Shown here one piece after another: positions 30,277 to 38,442 of a stretch of 51,834 nt of DNA. The notes below the pieces were generated by a model that ran no database searches, was not told the DNA's origin, and was given only the letters and a program-made list of their open reading frames with translations. The stretch's first letter is position 1. The number at the start of each line of letters is the position of its first letter. Source of the stretch: Sporosarcina aquimarina (GTDB taxonomy: Bacteria > Bacillota > Bacilli > Bacillales_A > Planococcaceae); NCBI RefSeq assembly GCF_019748715.1, contig NZ_JACLBZ010000028.1, positions 1 through 51,834 on the forward strand, written 5' to 3'. A program made the translations under genes and the position numbers.

Positions 30277-31746
30277 GTGAGAAAGATAACAGTCATCGGA
30301 TTAGGTGCAGGCGATTTGGATCAACTGTCGCTTGGTACCTATCGATTATTGAAACAGGCCGAACGTCTGGTAATCAGGACGGAAGAACATCCTGTTGTGA
30401 GCCAGCTGCGTTCGGAAGGCTTGCAAATGGAAAGCTTCGATGCAATCTATGAAGCGAAGGATGCGTTTGAAGATGTTTATCAGACGATTGTCGAAAACTT
30501 GCTTGAAATGAGCAGGGAACAGCTGGTTACATATGCCGTGCCTGGACATCCGCTCGTGGCGGAAAGAACCGTTCAATTATTAATTGAGAAAGAGCAGGCC
30601 GGTGAAATTGAATTGTATATAGCTGGCGGCAGCAGTTTCTTGGATCCGATTTTTACTGCCTTGCGTATTGATCCAATTGAAGGAATCCAACTGCTCGACG
30701 GGACAGATTTGAAGCGGGATGATATGCGGATGGACCAGCATGTATTGGTAGGGCAAGTGTACGATGCGTTCGTCGCTTCGGATGTTAAGCTATCATTGAT
30801 GGAGAAGTATCCCGATGAGCATTTGGTGACAATCGTGACGGCTGCCGGATCGGCTGATGAAAAGTTAACTACGTTGCCGCTGTTCGAGCTAGATCGGGCG
30901 ATGACCTTGAATAATCTTACAACGATCTATGTGCCGCCAATACTTGAACGCGATCAGCGGTTGAAAGAGTGGAGTTCATTACGTGAAATCATTGCCGCTC
31001 TGCGTGCACCAGACGGTTGTCCGTGGGATCGGGAACAAACTCACGAGACATTGAAACGTTATTTGATTGAGGAGTCGTATGAATTGATTCAAGCGATTGA
31101 CGATGAAGACGACGAGGCAATCATCGAGGAGCTCGGCGATGTCTTACTGCAAGTCTTCTTGCATGCGCAAATTGGGGAAGACAACGGGTATTTCTCTATA
31201 GAAGACGTCTTGGAGTCAATTGGAGCGAAAATGATTCGTCGCCATCCTCACGTATTTGGACAAGCAGAGGCCGACACAACAGCGGAAGTGCTGACGAATT
31301 GGCAAGCAATCAAAGAGCAAGAAAAGCCGCAGCGGACCTCTCTATTGGAAGACCAGGCACGCTATGCTTCTTCGTTGCTGACATCCTTTAACTATCAGAA
31401 GTCTGCCGCTAAGGTAGGATTTGATTGGCCGAATATAGAAGGCGCCTTTAAAAAGTTTCAAGAAGAGTGGCAAGAGTTTCAGGAGGAAGTACGTAACGGA
31501 GAAAAAGACCGCCAACTGGATGAACTTGGTGATGTGCTATTTACAATTGTCAACGTAGCCAGATTCTTGAAAATCTCCCCAGAAGAAGCGATGTGGCATG
31601 CCAATGAAAAGTTCAAATCTCGCTTCCTTCATGTCGAACATTGTGTCCAGCAGGGGAATGGAGACTTCTCCGCCTACTCTCTAGACCAACTTGAGGAATT
31701 CTGGCAGGAAGCTAAACGAAAGGAAGAATCTAATGAGACTCGATAA
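30277..31746 (+). CDS. yabN: YabN: tetrapyrrole methylase-like domain fused to MazG
   Basis: A 489-residue fusion, the same length as B. subtilis YabN. Residues 1 to about 220 form a tetrapyrrole-methylase-like domain ([20 protein letters not shown]). The rest is a double MazG nucleoside triphosphate pyrophosphohydrolase with metal motifs EESYEL...[10 protein letters not shown] and EEWQEF...[10 protein letters not shown]. MazG probably removes abnormal nucleotides; the job of the methylase-like part is unknown. GTG 30277 is preceded by AGAAGGTGA (30263-30271); a GTG at 30268 falls within that site. It overlaps rqcP by 14 bases. Confidence 0.94.
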   Translation: MRKITVIGLGAGDLDQLSLGTYRLLKQAERLVIRTEEHPVVSQLRSEGLQMESFDAIYEAKDAFEDVYQTIVENLLEMSREQLVTYAVPGHPLVAERTVQLLIEKEQAGEIELYIAGGSSFLDPIFTALRIDPIEGIQLLDGTDLKRDDMRMDQHVLVGQVYDAFVASDVKLSLMEKYPDEHLVTIVTAAGSADEKLTTLPLFELDRAMTLNNLTTIYVPPILERDQRLKEWSSLREIIAALRAPDGCPWDREQTHETLKRYLIEESYELIQAIDDEDDEAIIEELGDVLLQVFLHAQIGEDNGYFSIEDVLESIGAKMIRRHPHVFGQAEADTTAEVLTNWQAIKEQEKPQRTSLLEDQARYASSLLTSFNYQKSAAKVGFDWPNIEGAFKKFQEEWQEFQEEVRNGEKDRQLDELGDVLFTIVNVARFLKISPEEAMWHANEKFKSRFLHVEHCVQQGNGDFSAYSLDQLEEFWQEAKRKEESNETR

Positions 31747-32023
31747 ATTTTTGAAAGTATCCCGCCTTATCAAACGCCGTACATTGGCGAAACAAGTAGC
31801 GGATCAAGGAAGAATAACCATTAACGGAAAAGTGGCAAAAGCCTCCTCCGATGTAAAACCGGGTGATGAACTGGCTATCCGTTTCGGCCAAAAGATCGTC
31901 ACCGCAACTGTAAATGAATTAAAAGACTCAACTAAAAAAGATGACGCAGCTACAATGTATACCATTCTCAGCGAAGAGCGCCTTGAAAAAGTGGAACCTG
32001 AATTTGTGGATGATGAAGACTGA
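31733..32023 (+). CDS. rqcP: RqcP (YabO), S4-domain ribosome quality control factor
   Basis: A 96-residue S4 RNA-binding protein. RqcP works with RqcH on obstructed 50S subunits to add alanine tails. It begins [20 protein letters not shown] and contains the S4 loop [18 protein letters not shown]; compared with B. subtilis it has a short acidic C-terminal extension ([11 protein letters not shown]). The ATG at 31733 follows AAAGGAAG; a more upstream start in yabN is unlikely. Confidence 0.95.
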   Translation: MRLDKFLKVSRLIKRRTLAKQVADQGRITINGKVAKASSDVKPGDELAIRFGQKIVTATVNELKDSTKKDDAATMYTILSEERLEKVEPEFVDDED

Positions 32024-32040
32024 ATAGATAAGAAGGATCG

Positions 32041-32069
32041 AAAAGGCAGCCGCGGCAGGCTGCCTTTTT
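32041..32069 (+). terminator. Terminator after rqcP
   Basis: AAAAGGCAGCC (32041-32051) pairs with GGCTGCCTTTTT (32058-32069) across a 6-base loop. Confidence 0.9.
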
Positions 32070-32149
32070 GTATGAGCAGGCTGGTTGTTCATCATCGGAA
32101 GTTAAAGTATTTAGGAAATGTGCGGTTAGCGGCTGGTTTGGCTTGTTTT

Positions 32150-32255
32150 ACGTTTATTTTGGCTCGTTGTAGTTTGATTAATGTTCGTTCCAGAAAGGTT
32201 TTGGTGCATTTCGGTCGCATTTTGGTTCGGTCCAACGGAATTTTGGCGCGTCTCC
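32150..32255. repeat. Degenerate 10-11 base tandem repeats before yabP
   Basis: TTTTGG or TTTCGG followed by a variable GC-containing pair recurs at 32199, 32209, 32220 and 32241, about 10.5 bases apart, with further copies near 32156. The 366-base gap 32024-32389 contains this, the rqcP terminator and the yabP promoter. A 100-codon frame across it reads low-complexity (FGRILVRSNGILARL) and is not credible as a gene. Confidence 0.5.
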
Positions 32256-32328
32256 CTTCTGGAACGGAAATCGACAGATCACAATCTGCACATTGCATGC
32301 AGATTAGCCATTCTCAAGAAAAGTTCCT

Positions 32329-32358
32329 GTCATGTTTGATTAGGCCGCCGCATAAGAT
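32329..32358 (+). promoter_or_regulatory. Sigma-E-like promoter of yabP-yabQ
   Basis: GTCATGTT (32329-32336), 14 bases, CATAAGAT (32351-32358). The -35 differs at one and the -10 at two positions from the sigma-E pattern. B. subtilis yabP-yabQ is sigma-E dependent. Confidence 0.6.
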
Positions 32359-32389
32359 ATGGGGAACGCACTAGAAAAGGGGGACGCAT

Positions 32390-32686
32390 ATGCAAATTCA
32401 AACAGACAGTTCTACGTATACAATTCCATCAGGAGACCATGTAGTAACCATGCGAAATCGTAAGAGAATGGACCTTACCTCTGTAAAAACGATTGATCGA
32501 TTCGATCAGGAGGAATTTCTCGTTCGAACATCGCAAGGGGTACTGCAAATTCGCGGGGAGGAATTGCGTATTGTACATTTAGATGTGGACAAGGGGTTGC
32601 TAACTCTAGAAGGCTCTGTCACAACATTGCAATACGACGAAGAAGAAACAGGATCACGCAATTTTCTCCATAAATTATTCGGATGA
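32390..32686 (+). CDS. yabP: Sporulation protein YabP
   Basis: A 98-residue soluble YabP/YqfC-family protein, needed for sporulation in B. subtilis by an unknown mechanism. The core is GDHVVTMRNRKRMDLTSVK, followed by a beta-rich part. The ATG at 32390 is preceded by AAAAGGGGG. It overlaps yabQ by 4 bases (ATGA), so the pair is coupled and likely read from the sigma-E-like site above. Confidence 0.94.
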   Translation: MQIQTDSSTYTIPSGDHVVTMRNRKRMDLTSVKTIDRFDQEEFLVRTSQGVLQIRGEELRIVHLDVDKGLLTLEGSVTTLQYDEEETGSRNFLHKLFG

Positions 32687-33165
32687 GCCTATCCGTCCAG
32701 TTCTTCAGTTTACTAGCGATGATCGGGACAGGTATTGCCGCTGGAGTCATCATGGATTTATTCGGAAGCATTATTGCCGCGTGCGATAAACGCTCATTTA
32801 TTCGAAGACGTGCATTTTGGTTTGAATTGGCGGTCTGGATATTTATAGGGGTAGGTGCTTTTTGGATATTGGTGTTAGTAAGGGATGGGGCTTGGCGGAT
32901 GTATGATCCAGTCGCACAAATCAGCGGTATGCTGCTCTATGCAGCCATCTTCCATTACCCATTTCGATTTATCGGTAGATTGCTATTACTTGTCATTATC
33001 CGGCCTATTTGGTATTTGATCAGGTTCCTGTTATTAATCGTTCAACGAATTATCCGGATTTTCGTTTCAATCCTGACATTTATTACGTCACCCATCGTCC
33101 GATTAATTAAGACCGCCGGGAAATTCCTTCAAAAAAAAGGTAGAGTACTATATAATAGAGAATAA
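32683..33165 (+). CDS. yabQ: Sporulation membrane protein YabQ
   Basis: A 160-residue membrane protein with about four hydrophobic segments and a basic tail. In B. subtilis YabQ localises to forespore membranes and is required for cortex formation. The N-terminal segment FFSLLAMIGTGIAAGVIMDL and the DKRSFIRRRAFWFELAVWI motif are typical. The ATG overlaps yabP's stop. divIC starts 33 bases after it; in B. subtilis divIC also follows yabQ. Confidence 0.93.
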   Translation: MSLSVQFFSLLAMIGTGIAAGVIMDLFGSIIAACDKRSFIRRRAFWFELAVWIFIGVGAFWILVLVRDGAWRMYDPVAQISGMLLYAAIFHYPFRFIGRLLLLVIIRPIWYLIRFLLLIVQRIIRIFVSILTFITSPIVRLIKTAGKFLQKKGRVLYNRE

Positions 33166-33197
33166 TAGTGTATACGGGGAAGAAAGGTGTGTGCGCC

Positions 33198-33611
33198 ATG
33201 AATAAACCACAGAAGCCAACAGCTAGGAAAGTCACATCAATCGAAACTGAATATGTGCGCTCCATGCAGAAAAAAGAAAATTGGAAGCAAGCACAAAAAA
33301 AGCGTTTGCGAAATCGCCTAATCGTCTTCGCTGTTCTAATGTGTATTGTATTTGGCAGTTTATTCAACATGTATTCCGGTCAAAAGAAGTTGCTGGCCGC
33401 AAAAGAACAAGAAAAGACAGAAGCAATCGCGACACTAAAGGATTTGAAAACAGAACAAGAACAATTGAATAAGCAGCTGGCAAAGTTGGATGACGAAGAA
33501 TATATCGCCAAACTCGCACGTAAAGAGTACTTCCTTTCGGAGTCCAATGAAATTATATTTTCCATTCCTGACAAGAAGAAATCGTCAGAAAAAGAGACGA
33601 GAAAAGAGTAG
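33198..33611 (+). CDS. divIC: Cell division protein DivIC (FtsB-like)
   Basis: A 137-residue bitopic divisome protein that pairs with FtsL and DivIB. A basic cytoplasmic N-terminus (about 1-38), one membrane segment (LIVFAVLMCIVFGSLFNMY) and an extracellular coiled coil (about 60-100, TEAIATLKDLKTEQEQLNKQ) are evident, then YIAKLARKEYFLS, the conserved end. I use the ATG at 33198 after AAAGGTG rather than a GTG at 33168, which would add 10 atypical residues. Confidence 0.94.
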   Translation: MNKPQKPTARKVTSIETEYVRSMQKKENWKQAQKKRLRNRLIVFAVLMCIVFGSLFNMYSGQKKLLAAKEQEKTEAIATLKDLKTEQEQLNKQLAKLDDEEYIAKLARKEYFLSESNEIIFSIPDKKKSSEKETRKE

Positions 33612-33616
33612 TCGTA

Positions 33617-33644
33617 TTGACACTCTTTTTTTGTTGGCTATAAT
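33617..33644 (+). promoter_or_regulatory. Sigma-A promoter of yabR
   Basis: TTGACA (33617-33622), 16 bases, TATAAT (33639-33644). Both hexamers are perfect. Start near 33651, so the leader is about 86 bases. Confidence 0.82.
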
Positions 33645-33655
33645 ATAAGTAGGAG

Positions 33656-33714
33656 CCTGCAAATTGCAGGAAATGCCAATATGGTTGATAGGCACTTTTA
33701 AAGGCCGCTTAAAA
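33656..33714 (+). promoter_or_regulatory. Structured leader of yabR (three hairpins)
   Basis: CCTGCAA-A-TTGCAGG (33656-33670) is a perfect palindrome just after the predicted start. TGCC/GGCA (33674-33677, 33691-33694) and TTTTAA/TTAAAA (33696-33701, 33709-33714) follow. GGAGGAG comes next, then the ATG. No known riboswitch class is recognised. Confidence 0.5.
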
Positions 33715-33736
33715 CTTAAGGAGGAGCATTTTTTTT

Positions 33737-34159
33737 ATGTCAATTGAAGTAGGCAGCAAGTTAGAGGGTAAGGTAACCGGGATCACAAATTTTGGGGCAT
33801 TTGTTGAATTGCCGAACGGATCCACAGGATTAGTCCATATTAGTGAAGTAGCTGACAATTATGTCAAAGATATAAATGACCATTTAAAAGTCGGTGATAT
33901 GGTAGAAGTTAAAGTGATGAATGTGGGAGCAGACGGTAAAATCGGCCTTTCCATCCGTAAGGCAAAACCTGAGTCGGAACGTCCGCAACGTCCTCAGCGT
34001 CCTCAGCGACCTCGACAAGGCAGTAAGCCAAGTTTTGAACGACCAGAGAATTTTGAACAGAAGATGGCAAAATTCATGAAGGATAGTGAAGAACGTCTAT
34101 CTACCTTGAAGAGAGCTACAGAGTCTAAACGCGGTGGCCGTGGCGCAAGAAGAGGATAA
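33737..34159 (+). CDS. yabR: YabR, S1-domain RNA-binding protein
   Basis: A 140-residue protein with one S1 domain at residues 1-75 (GSKLEGKVTGITNFGAFVEL and TGLVHISEV) and a basic, proline/arginine-rich tail. The tail contains a small tandem repeat: RPQ three times, from a 9-base DNA repeat near 33988-34010. It is related to general stress protein 13; B. subtilis YabR has unknown function. The ATG is preceded by AAGGAGGAG. Own strong promoter and two terminators. Confidence 0.93.
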   Translation: MSIEVGSKLEGKVTGITNFGAFVELPNGSTGLVHISEVADNYVKDINDHLKVGDMVEVKVMNVGADGKIGLSIRKAKPESERPQRPQRPQRPRQGSKPSFERPENFEQKMAKFMKDSEERLSTLKRATESKRGGRGARRG

Positions 34160-34206
34160 CTTGCTGTCTGTTTCAATCTTGAATCAAATTTATGTTCTGC
34201 CCTATT

Positions 34207-34250
34207 GCGTATGCTTAACAGACTTTTGTTAAGCATACGCTTTTAATTTT
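34207..34250 (+). terminator. Terminator after yabR
   Basis: GCGTATGCTTAACA (34207-34220) and TGTTAAGCATACGC (34227-34240) are perfect 14-base arms with a 6-base loop, followed by TTTTAATTTT. Confidence 0.92.
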
Positions 34251-34254
34251 AACG

Positions 34255-34289
34255 AAAAAACCCCCTTGCAATAAATGCAAGGGGTTTTT
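34255..34289. terminator. Bidirectional terminator between yabR and tRNA-Met
   Basis: CCCCTTGCA (34262-34270) pairs with TGCAAGGGG (34276-34284). TTTTT follows on the plus strand, and AAAAAA before the stem gives a T-run on the minus strand, directly after the tRNA 3' end. Confidence 0.9.
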
Positions 34290-34295
34290 AATGTA

Positions 34296-34369
34296 TAGCG
34301 GCGGAGGGGGTCGAACCCACGACCTTACGGGTATGAACCGTACGCTCTAGCCAGCTGAGCTACGCCGCC
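34296..34369 (-). tRNA. tRNA-Met (CAU), elongator type
   Basis: A complete 74-base cloverleaf on the minus strand: acceptor GGCGGCG/CGCCGCT (G1-U72), D arm GCTC/GAGC, anticodon arm TACGG-TTCATAC-CCGTA, and T loop TTCGACC. No encoded CCA. The discriminator is A. It closely resembles the elongator tRNA-Met that lies between yabR and spoIIE in B. subtilis. The T stem GTGGG/CCCTC has a U-U mismatch at its second pair. Confidence 0.93.
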
Positions 34370-34420
34370 AAGACGAATAGTTGACTGCTGGAATTGTGTA
34401 ATTCGAGCACAACGTCTCTT

Positions 34421-34449
34421 ATCATACAAGGTCAAACGAGAAGTGTCAA
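34421..34449 (-). promoter_or_regulatory. Sigma-A promoter of tRNA-Met
   Basis: Minus strand: TTGACA (34449-34444), 17 bases, TATGAT (34426-34421). Start near 34414, about 45 bases before the tRNA. It is back to back with the spoIIE control region. Confidence 0.85.
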
Positions 34450-34484
34450 CATTTCTTTGGAAAAAAGAAAAAAAGATACGGATT

Positions 34485-34551
34485 ACGTCGAAATCTTTTT
34501 TAGATACTCTGTCACAAACAGACAAAATCTCTTGGGTCTCCCATGTATAGT
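34485..34551 (+). promoter_or_regulatory. Candidate spoIIE control region
   Basis: TATAGT (34546-34551) is a plausible -10. CAGACA (34519-34524) lies 21 bases before it, the unusual spacing known for the Spo0A-activated spoIIE promoter of B. subtilis. A 0A-like CGTCGAA (34486-34492) differs at one base from TGNCGAA. Confidence 0.42.
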
Positions 34552-34582
34552 TGCAAGTAAGAGAACATAGGGGGTATGGGAA

Positions 34583-36994
34583 ATGAAGATGATTGACAAT
34601 ATGGAGAGACCGTTTGGCCAGCAGTTCAGAGTCGCATGGCAAGAGCTGATCAACCGAAAAGTTTATTTTATGACAGCAATTCTTTTCTTGATCGGCTCGT
34701 TCTTTCTGTCGCAGGCAGTAGTATTCGACATGGCGGTACCGTTCTTCTTACCAATTTGGGCATTGGCCAGCATGCGCTATCGGCAGCATATGATCTACGT
34801 GTTCATTGGAGGGATGGCAGGCAGTGCATTTTTGGGGATGGGACAAGCTGTAATCCACCTGACGCAATTGTTACTGTTTCATTTGGCCATTAAATCGCCA
34901 TTTGTCAAAAAATCAATTCCCCTCGCTGTGGCTAGCTGCATGATCATCCCGCAGATCATCTGGCAACTTGTAATGTATAGCGGGAATCCACCGGTAACTG
35001 TGCAACTATCGATTGGATTGGAAGCAATGCTCGCTCTTTTTATGACAGTTTTTATGCTATTGGCTTTTCCTTCTATAGACCGATTATTATATGGACCATG
35101 GAACCCTGAGCAAGTAAGTGCAATGTGTATAGTGGGAGCGCTTGCAACGACAGGAATGGGTGGTTTGCAGATCGGCTACGTCTCAGTGGCAGGTGTGTTT
35201 TTATTCTTGGCAATTTATGTGGCCGCTATGGTAGGCGGCGTTCCGTTTGCTACGACAGTCGGTATGATTATCGCGTTAATAATAGGTGTTTCTGATTTAG
35301 CCCTTACAGGAATGATGGCATTATATGGAATGACGGGTTTATTAGCAGGCGGTTTAAAGCGGTTCGGTAAATTAGGGATTGTAACCGGGAGTTTATTTGT
35401 CTCGCTTTTTTTCCTGCTATACGATGCAACATTACCGCTGGATACAGTGCATTTTGTGACGATCGGAGTGGCGGCGGTTCTATTTTTCTTTATTCCATCA
35501 CGGAAGATTAACCAAGTTCGGCAAGTGTTCTTACCAAAGCAGGAGGGGATCTCGGAAAAACGTCAGCAATGGCTGGCGGATAAATTAGATGGGCAGTTGG
35601 AGGAGTTCCAGCAATTTGCCCACTTCATGTCGACGCTCGTCAATAATCGATTTTCATCAGAAGAGGAGGTTGCTGCCACGATCCAAGTTCCGTCTATTTG
35701 TCAATCTTGTTTTCGCTATAAAAAATGTTGGGAAAGTGAGGAAGATGGAATTTCATCCTTAGTAAACGAGTGGGAGTCTACCTATTCCGCAACGAAGAAA
35801 GCAGCGCGATTACGTGTAGAAGAGAAGATGAAATTTAAATGTTTGCGTTTTAAAGGGCTAATCAATGAATTGGAGGAGCATGGGACGAATCGTTTGTTAA
35901 TGGGACAGTTGCAGCATGGAAGAAAAATGCTGGCATTGCAATTACGGGATATGAGCACCCATATAGAAAAAGTAATGCGAGATGTAAAGGAGGACTTGAC
36001 GACTTATAAACTGGCAGAGGAGGAGTTGGCGAATCGATTACAAGTACAAGGAGTGGAGTTTTTCCAAATCGATATTTTGTCAGAAGAAAGGGGAGCTTGT
36101 AAGGTAGTCATCTCGATTCCGGAGAAAAAGGCTGATTTTGAAACCGAGACCACCGTAGGGGAATACTTGATCTTGCCTGTCCTGGAAGAGATGTATGACG
36201 AACCAATCCATATTTCGAAATCTGCTTATCAGCCGTTTCCGTTCCCTCATGTGCAATTAACCTTCAGTTCGGCGGTTCGCTTTTCATTGGATTACGATAT
36301 TGTGACGACAGCGGGTGGCGGGACATTCCAAGCGGGAGATGCGTATGAAGTCTTCAAGATTCACGATGGATTGTCTGCTGTATTGTTATCTGACGGGATG
36401 GGACAAGATGTCAACGCGTATCATGAGAGCAGAAAAGTAATTCGTCTCATGCGTGAATGTTTGGGACAGAAAATGGATCCTGAGACAGCCATTCACACTT
36501 TACATTATATGATGGCCCTGAACGGCTTAGATGATATGTACGCTACATTGGACTTAGCACTTATAGATTTACAGGATGGTAGGCTATGGTCGTGGAAAGC
36601 GGGTTCAATGAGCACCTATATTAAGAGGGGAGATGAATTTATACGTTTGGACAGCAAAACAGTACCTTTTGGGTTCTTGCCGTCTTTCTCAATAGAGGCA
36701 AAAAATGAACAATTGAAATCGGGCGATATTTTGGTGATGATGACGGATGGGATATTTAACGGGGAGTTACCATTAGAACCTCAGGAGGAAGTGATGGAAA
36801 GGACGATTGAACGGTATAAAGAGTTGGATTGCCATACAATTGCAGATCAAGTCATGGCGGAAATGGAGCGTTCGTTTGAGTCGGTGGAAGATGATCGGAC
36901 GATACTCGTGATGAAAATTGACCACGTCGTACCGAAGTGGTCTAAAGTAAATAATAAATCACGAATTATTTCTCGAAAAAGAATGGTAGGATAG
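34583..36994 (+). CDS. spoIIE: Stage II sporulation protein E (PP2C phosphatase)
   Basis: SpoIIE sits at the asymmetric septum with FtsZ and dephosphorylates SpoIIAA to activate sigma-F. The 803-residue product has about ten N-terminal membrane segments (residues 30-310), a central FtsZ-interaction region with the cysteine motif CQSCFRYKKCW, and a PP2C domain: LLSDGMGQD with Asp604 and Gly605, MMTDGIF, and the terminal DDRT at 770-773. The start ATG follows GGGGGTATGGG. yabS and yabT, which follow spoIIE in B. subtilis, are absent; tilS comes 20 bases later. Confidence 0.95.
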   Translation: MKMIDNMERPFGQQFRVAWQELINRKVYFMTAILFLIGSFFLSQAVVFDMAVPFFLPIWALASMRYRQHMIYVFIGGMAGSAFLGMGQAVIHLTQLLLFHLAIKSPFVKKSIPLAVASCMIIPQIIWQLVMYSGNPPVTVQLSIGLEAMLALFMTVFMLLAFPSIDRLLYGPWNPEQVSAMCIVGALATTGMGGLQIGYVSVAGVFLFLAIYVAAMVGGVPFATTVGMIIALIIGVSDLALTGMMALYGMTGLLAGGLKRFGKLGIVTGSLFVSLFFLLYDATLPLDTVHFVTIGVAAVLFFFIPSRKINQVRQVFLPKQEGISEKRQQWLADKLDGQLEEFQQFAHFMSTLVNNRFSSEEEVAATIQVPSICQSCFRYKKCWESEEDGISSLVNEWESTYSATKKAARLRVEEKMKFKCLRFKGLINELEEHGTNRLLMGQLQHGRKMLALQLRDMSTHIEKVMRDVKEDLTTYKLAEEELANRLQVQGVEFFQIDILSEERGACKVVISIPEKKADFETETTVGEYLILPVLEEMYDEPIHISKSAYQPFPFPHVQLTFSSAVRFSLDYDIVTTAGGGTFQAGDAYEVFKIHDGLSAVLLSDGMGQDVNAYHESRKVIRLMRECLGQKMDPETAIHTLHYMMALNGLDDMYATLDLALIDLQDGRLWSWKAGSMSTYIKRGDEFIRLDSKTVPFGFLPSFSIEAKNEQLKSGDILVMMTDGIFNGELPLEPQEEVMERTIERYKELDCHTIADQVMAEMERSFESVEDDRTILVMKIDHVVPKWSKVNNKSRIISRKRMVG

Positions 36995-37014
36995 GGGGAG
37001 GAGGGAGATGAATC

Positions 37015-38424
37015 ATGAAAACATTACGACAAAAAGTGTTGAACTTCATAAACCGACAAACGTTGATTCCTCCCGGCTCTCGTGTATTGGTAGCTTGTTC
37101 AGGAGGTGTCGATTCCATCGCCCTGCTGCATTTCCTGGCCACCCATAGAAAAACGCTTGGAATTGAAGTAGGCGCAGCACATGTGGATCATATGCTGCGC
37201 GGCGATGAGTCTGCAGAAGATGCATTTGTGGTAAAAGATCTATGCGAAGGATTTCATTTGCCATTCTTCTCTGAGCAAGTACCAATCCCTTCTATACTGG
37301 AAAATAACGGCGGAAATGTACAGCTGTTGTGCAGAGAAGAGCGCTATAAATGTTTAGCTGCAATTATGGCGCATCATGAATTTGATGTTCTGGCAACAGG
37401 ACATCACGCAGAAGATCAATTGGAAACTGTGCTTATGCAATTAACAAAAGGTCATTCATTGAACGGCATGCCGATACAGCGTCTATTTCATCAAGGGAAT
37501 GTTGTTCGTCCTTTCCTTCCCTTGCAAAAGAGAGAATTGTACGAGTATGCCGCCAATTTTGGCTTACCGTTTAGAGAGGATCCGAGTAATCAGCGGAATG
37601 ATTATTTGCGCAATCGAATCCGGCATCATGTCGTGCCATTTTTGACTGAAGAAAATCCTTCTATTTCGTCGGGTGCTGTTCAGCTAACTGTCCAACGACA
37701 GGAAGATGAAGCGTTATTGAATGAACTTGCGGATAATCATTGGCAAGCGATTGTTACATATACAGATGAACAGCTTCCCTCTTTTAACCGCCAAGCCTTT
37801 CTCGCTATTCCCCAAGCTTTACAAAAGCGTGCGATTCAACTACTATTAAGGTGTCTTCCCAGCCCGGAAATTGATAAAACTGAGCGGCGTTCCGCATTAG
37901 TGGAAGAACTGTTACAGCATATTAAGGACCCGGCTGGAAATATAGCGCTTGACTTAGCGTATGGCTACCGATTTGTTAGAGAATATGATAAACTGCTAGT
38001 TACAAAAAAGTATATGAATACTGCGTCTCTTCGTTCAAAAGTACTGGAAAAAGGAACTTGGAATTCGTGGGGAAATGTTCAGATTTACTGGCAGCATGCC
38101 GACATGTGTGCAATCGAACACTTCCTATCTTCAGATGACGTGCGTTATTTTCAATTACCTGAGTTTGAGCTGCCGTTGACTGTCCGTCTTCGGGAACCTG
38201 GCGATCGTTTGCTTCTAAAAGGCATGTCCCAAGAAAAACGCGTATCGCGGCTATTAATTGATGAAAAAGTTGGAATGACGCAAAGACAGCAGCAGCCGGT
38301 TATTACAACGGCAAGCGGTATCGTATGTGCGGTGCCGGGTGTTCGATATGGTGAGATATTCTCACGCAATCAACCGGAAGGCGAGTCATACATATGGATT
38401 ACGCGAGAAGGCGAAAGTAGATAA
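37015..38424 (+). CDS. tilS: tRNA(Ile)-lysidine synthetase
   Basis: Attaches lysine to C34 of the CAU-anticodon isoleucine tRNA so that it reads AUA; essential. The 469-residue product has the PP-loop SGGVDS at residues 29-34, AHVDHMLRG and ATGHHAEDQLET in the N-terminal domain, and the C-terminal TilS substrate-binding domain with LREPGDRL. The ATG follows GGGGAGGAGGGAG. Next to hpt as in nearly all Bacillales. Confidence 0.95.
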   Translation: MKTLRQKVLNFINRQTLIPPGSRVLVACSGGVDSIALLHFLATHRKTLGIEVGAAHVDHMLRGDESAEDAFVVKDLCEGFHLPFFSEQVPIPSILENNGGNVQLLCREERYKCLAAIMAHHEFDVLATGHHAEDQLETVLMQLTKGHSLNGMPIQRLFHQGNVVRPFLPLQKRELYEYAANFGLPFREDPSNQRNDYLRNRIRHHVVPFLTEENPSISSGAVQLTVQRQEDEALLNELADNHWQAIVTYTDEQLPSFNRQAFLAIPQALQKRAIQLLLRCLPSPEIDKTERRSALVEELLQHIKDPAGNIALDLAYGYRFVREYDKLLVTKKYMNTASLRSKVLEKGTWNSWGNVQIYWQHADMCAIEHFLSSDDVRYFQLPEFELPLTVRLREPGDRLLLKGMSQEKRVSRLLIDEKVGMTQRQQQPVITTASGIVCAVPGVRYGEIFSRNQPEGESYIWITREGESR

Positions 38425-38442
38425 AATAGGAGGGACGAGCCG

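Noticed and set aside
32072..32374. 100-codon open frame before yabP
   Set aside because: It lies in degenerate repeats, starts at the rqcP terminator, covers the sigma-E-like promoter, has no ribosome site and no family-like motif.
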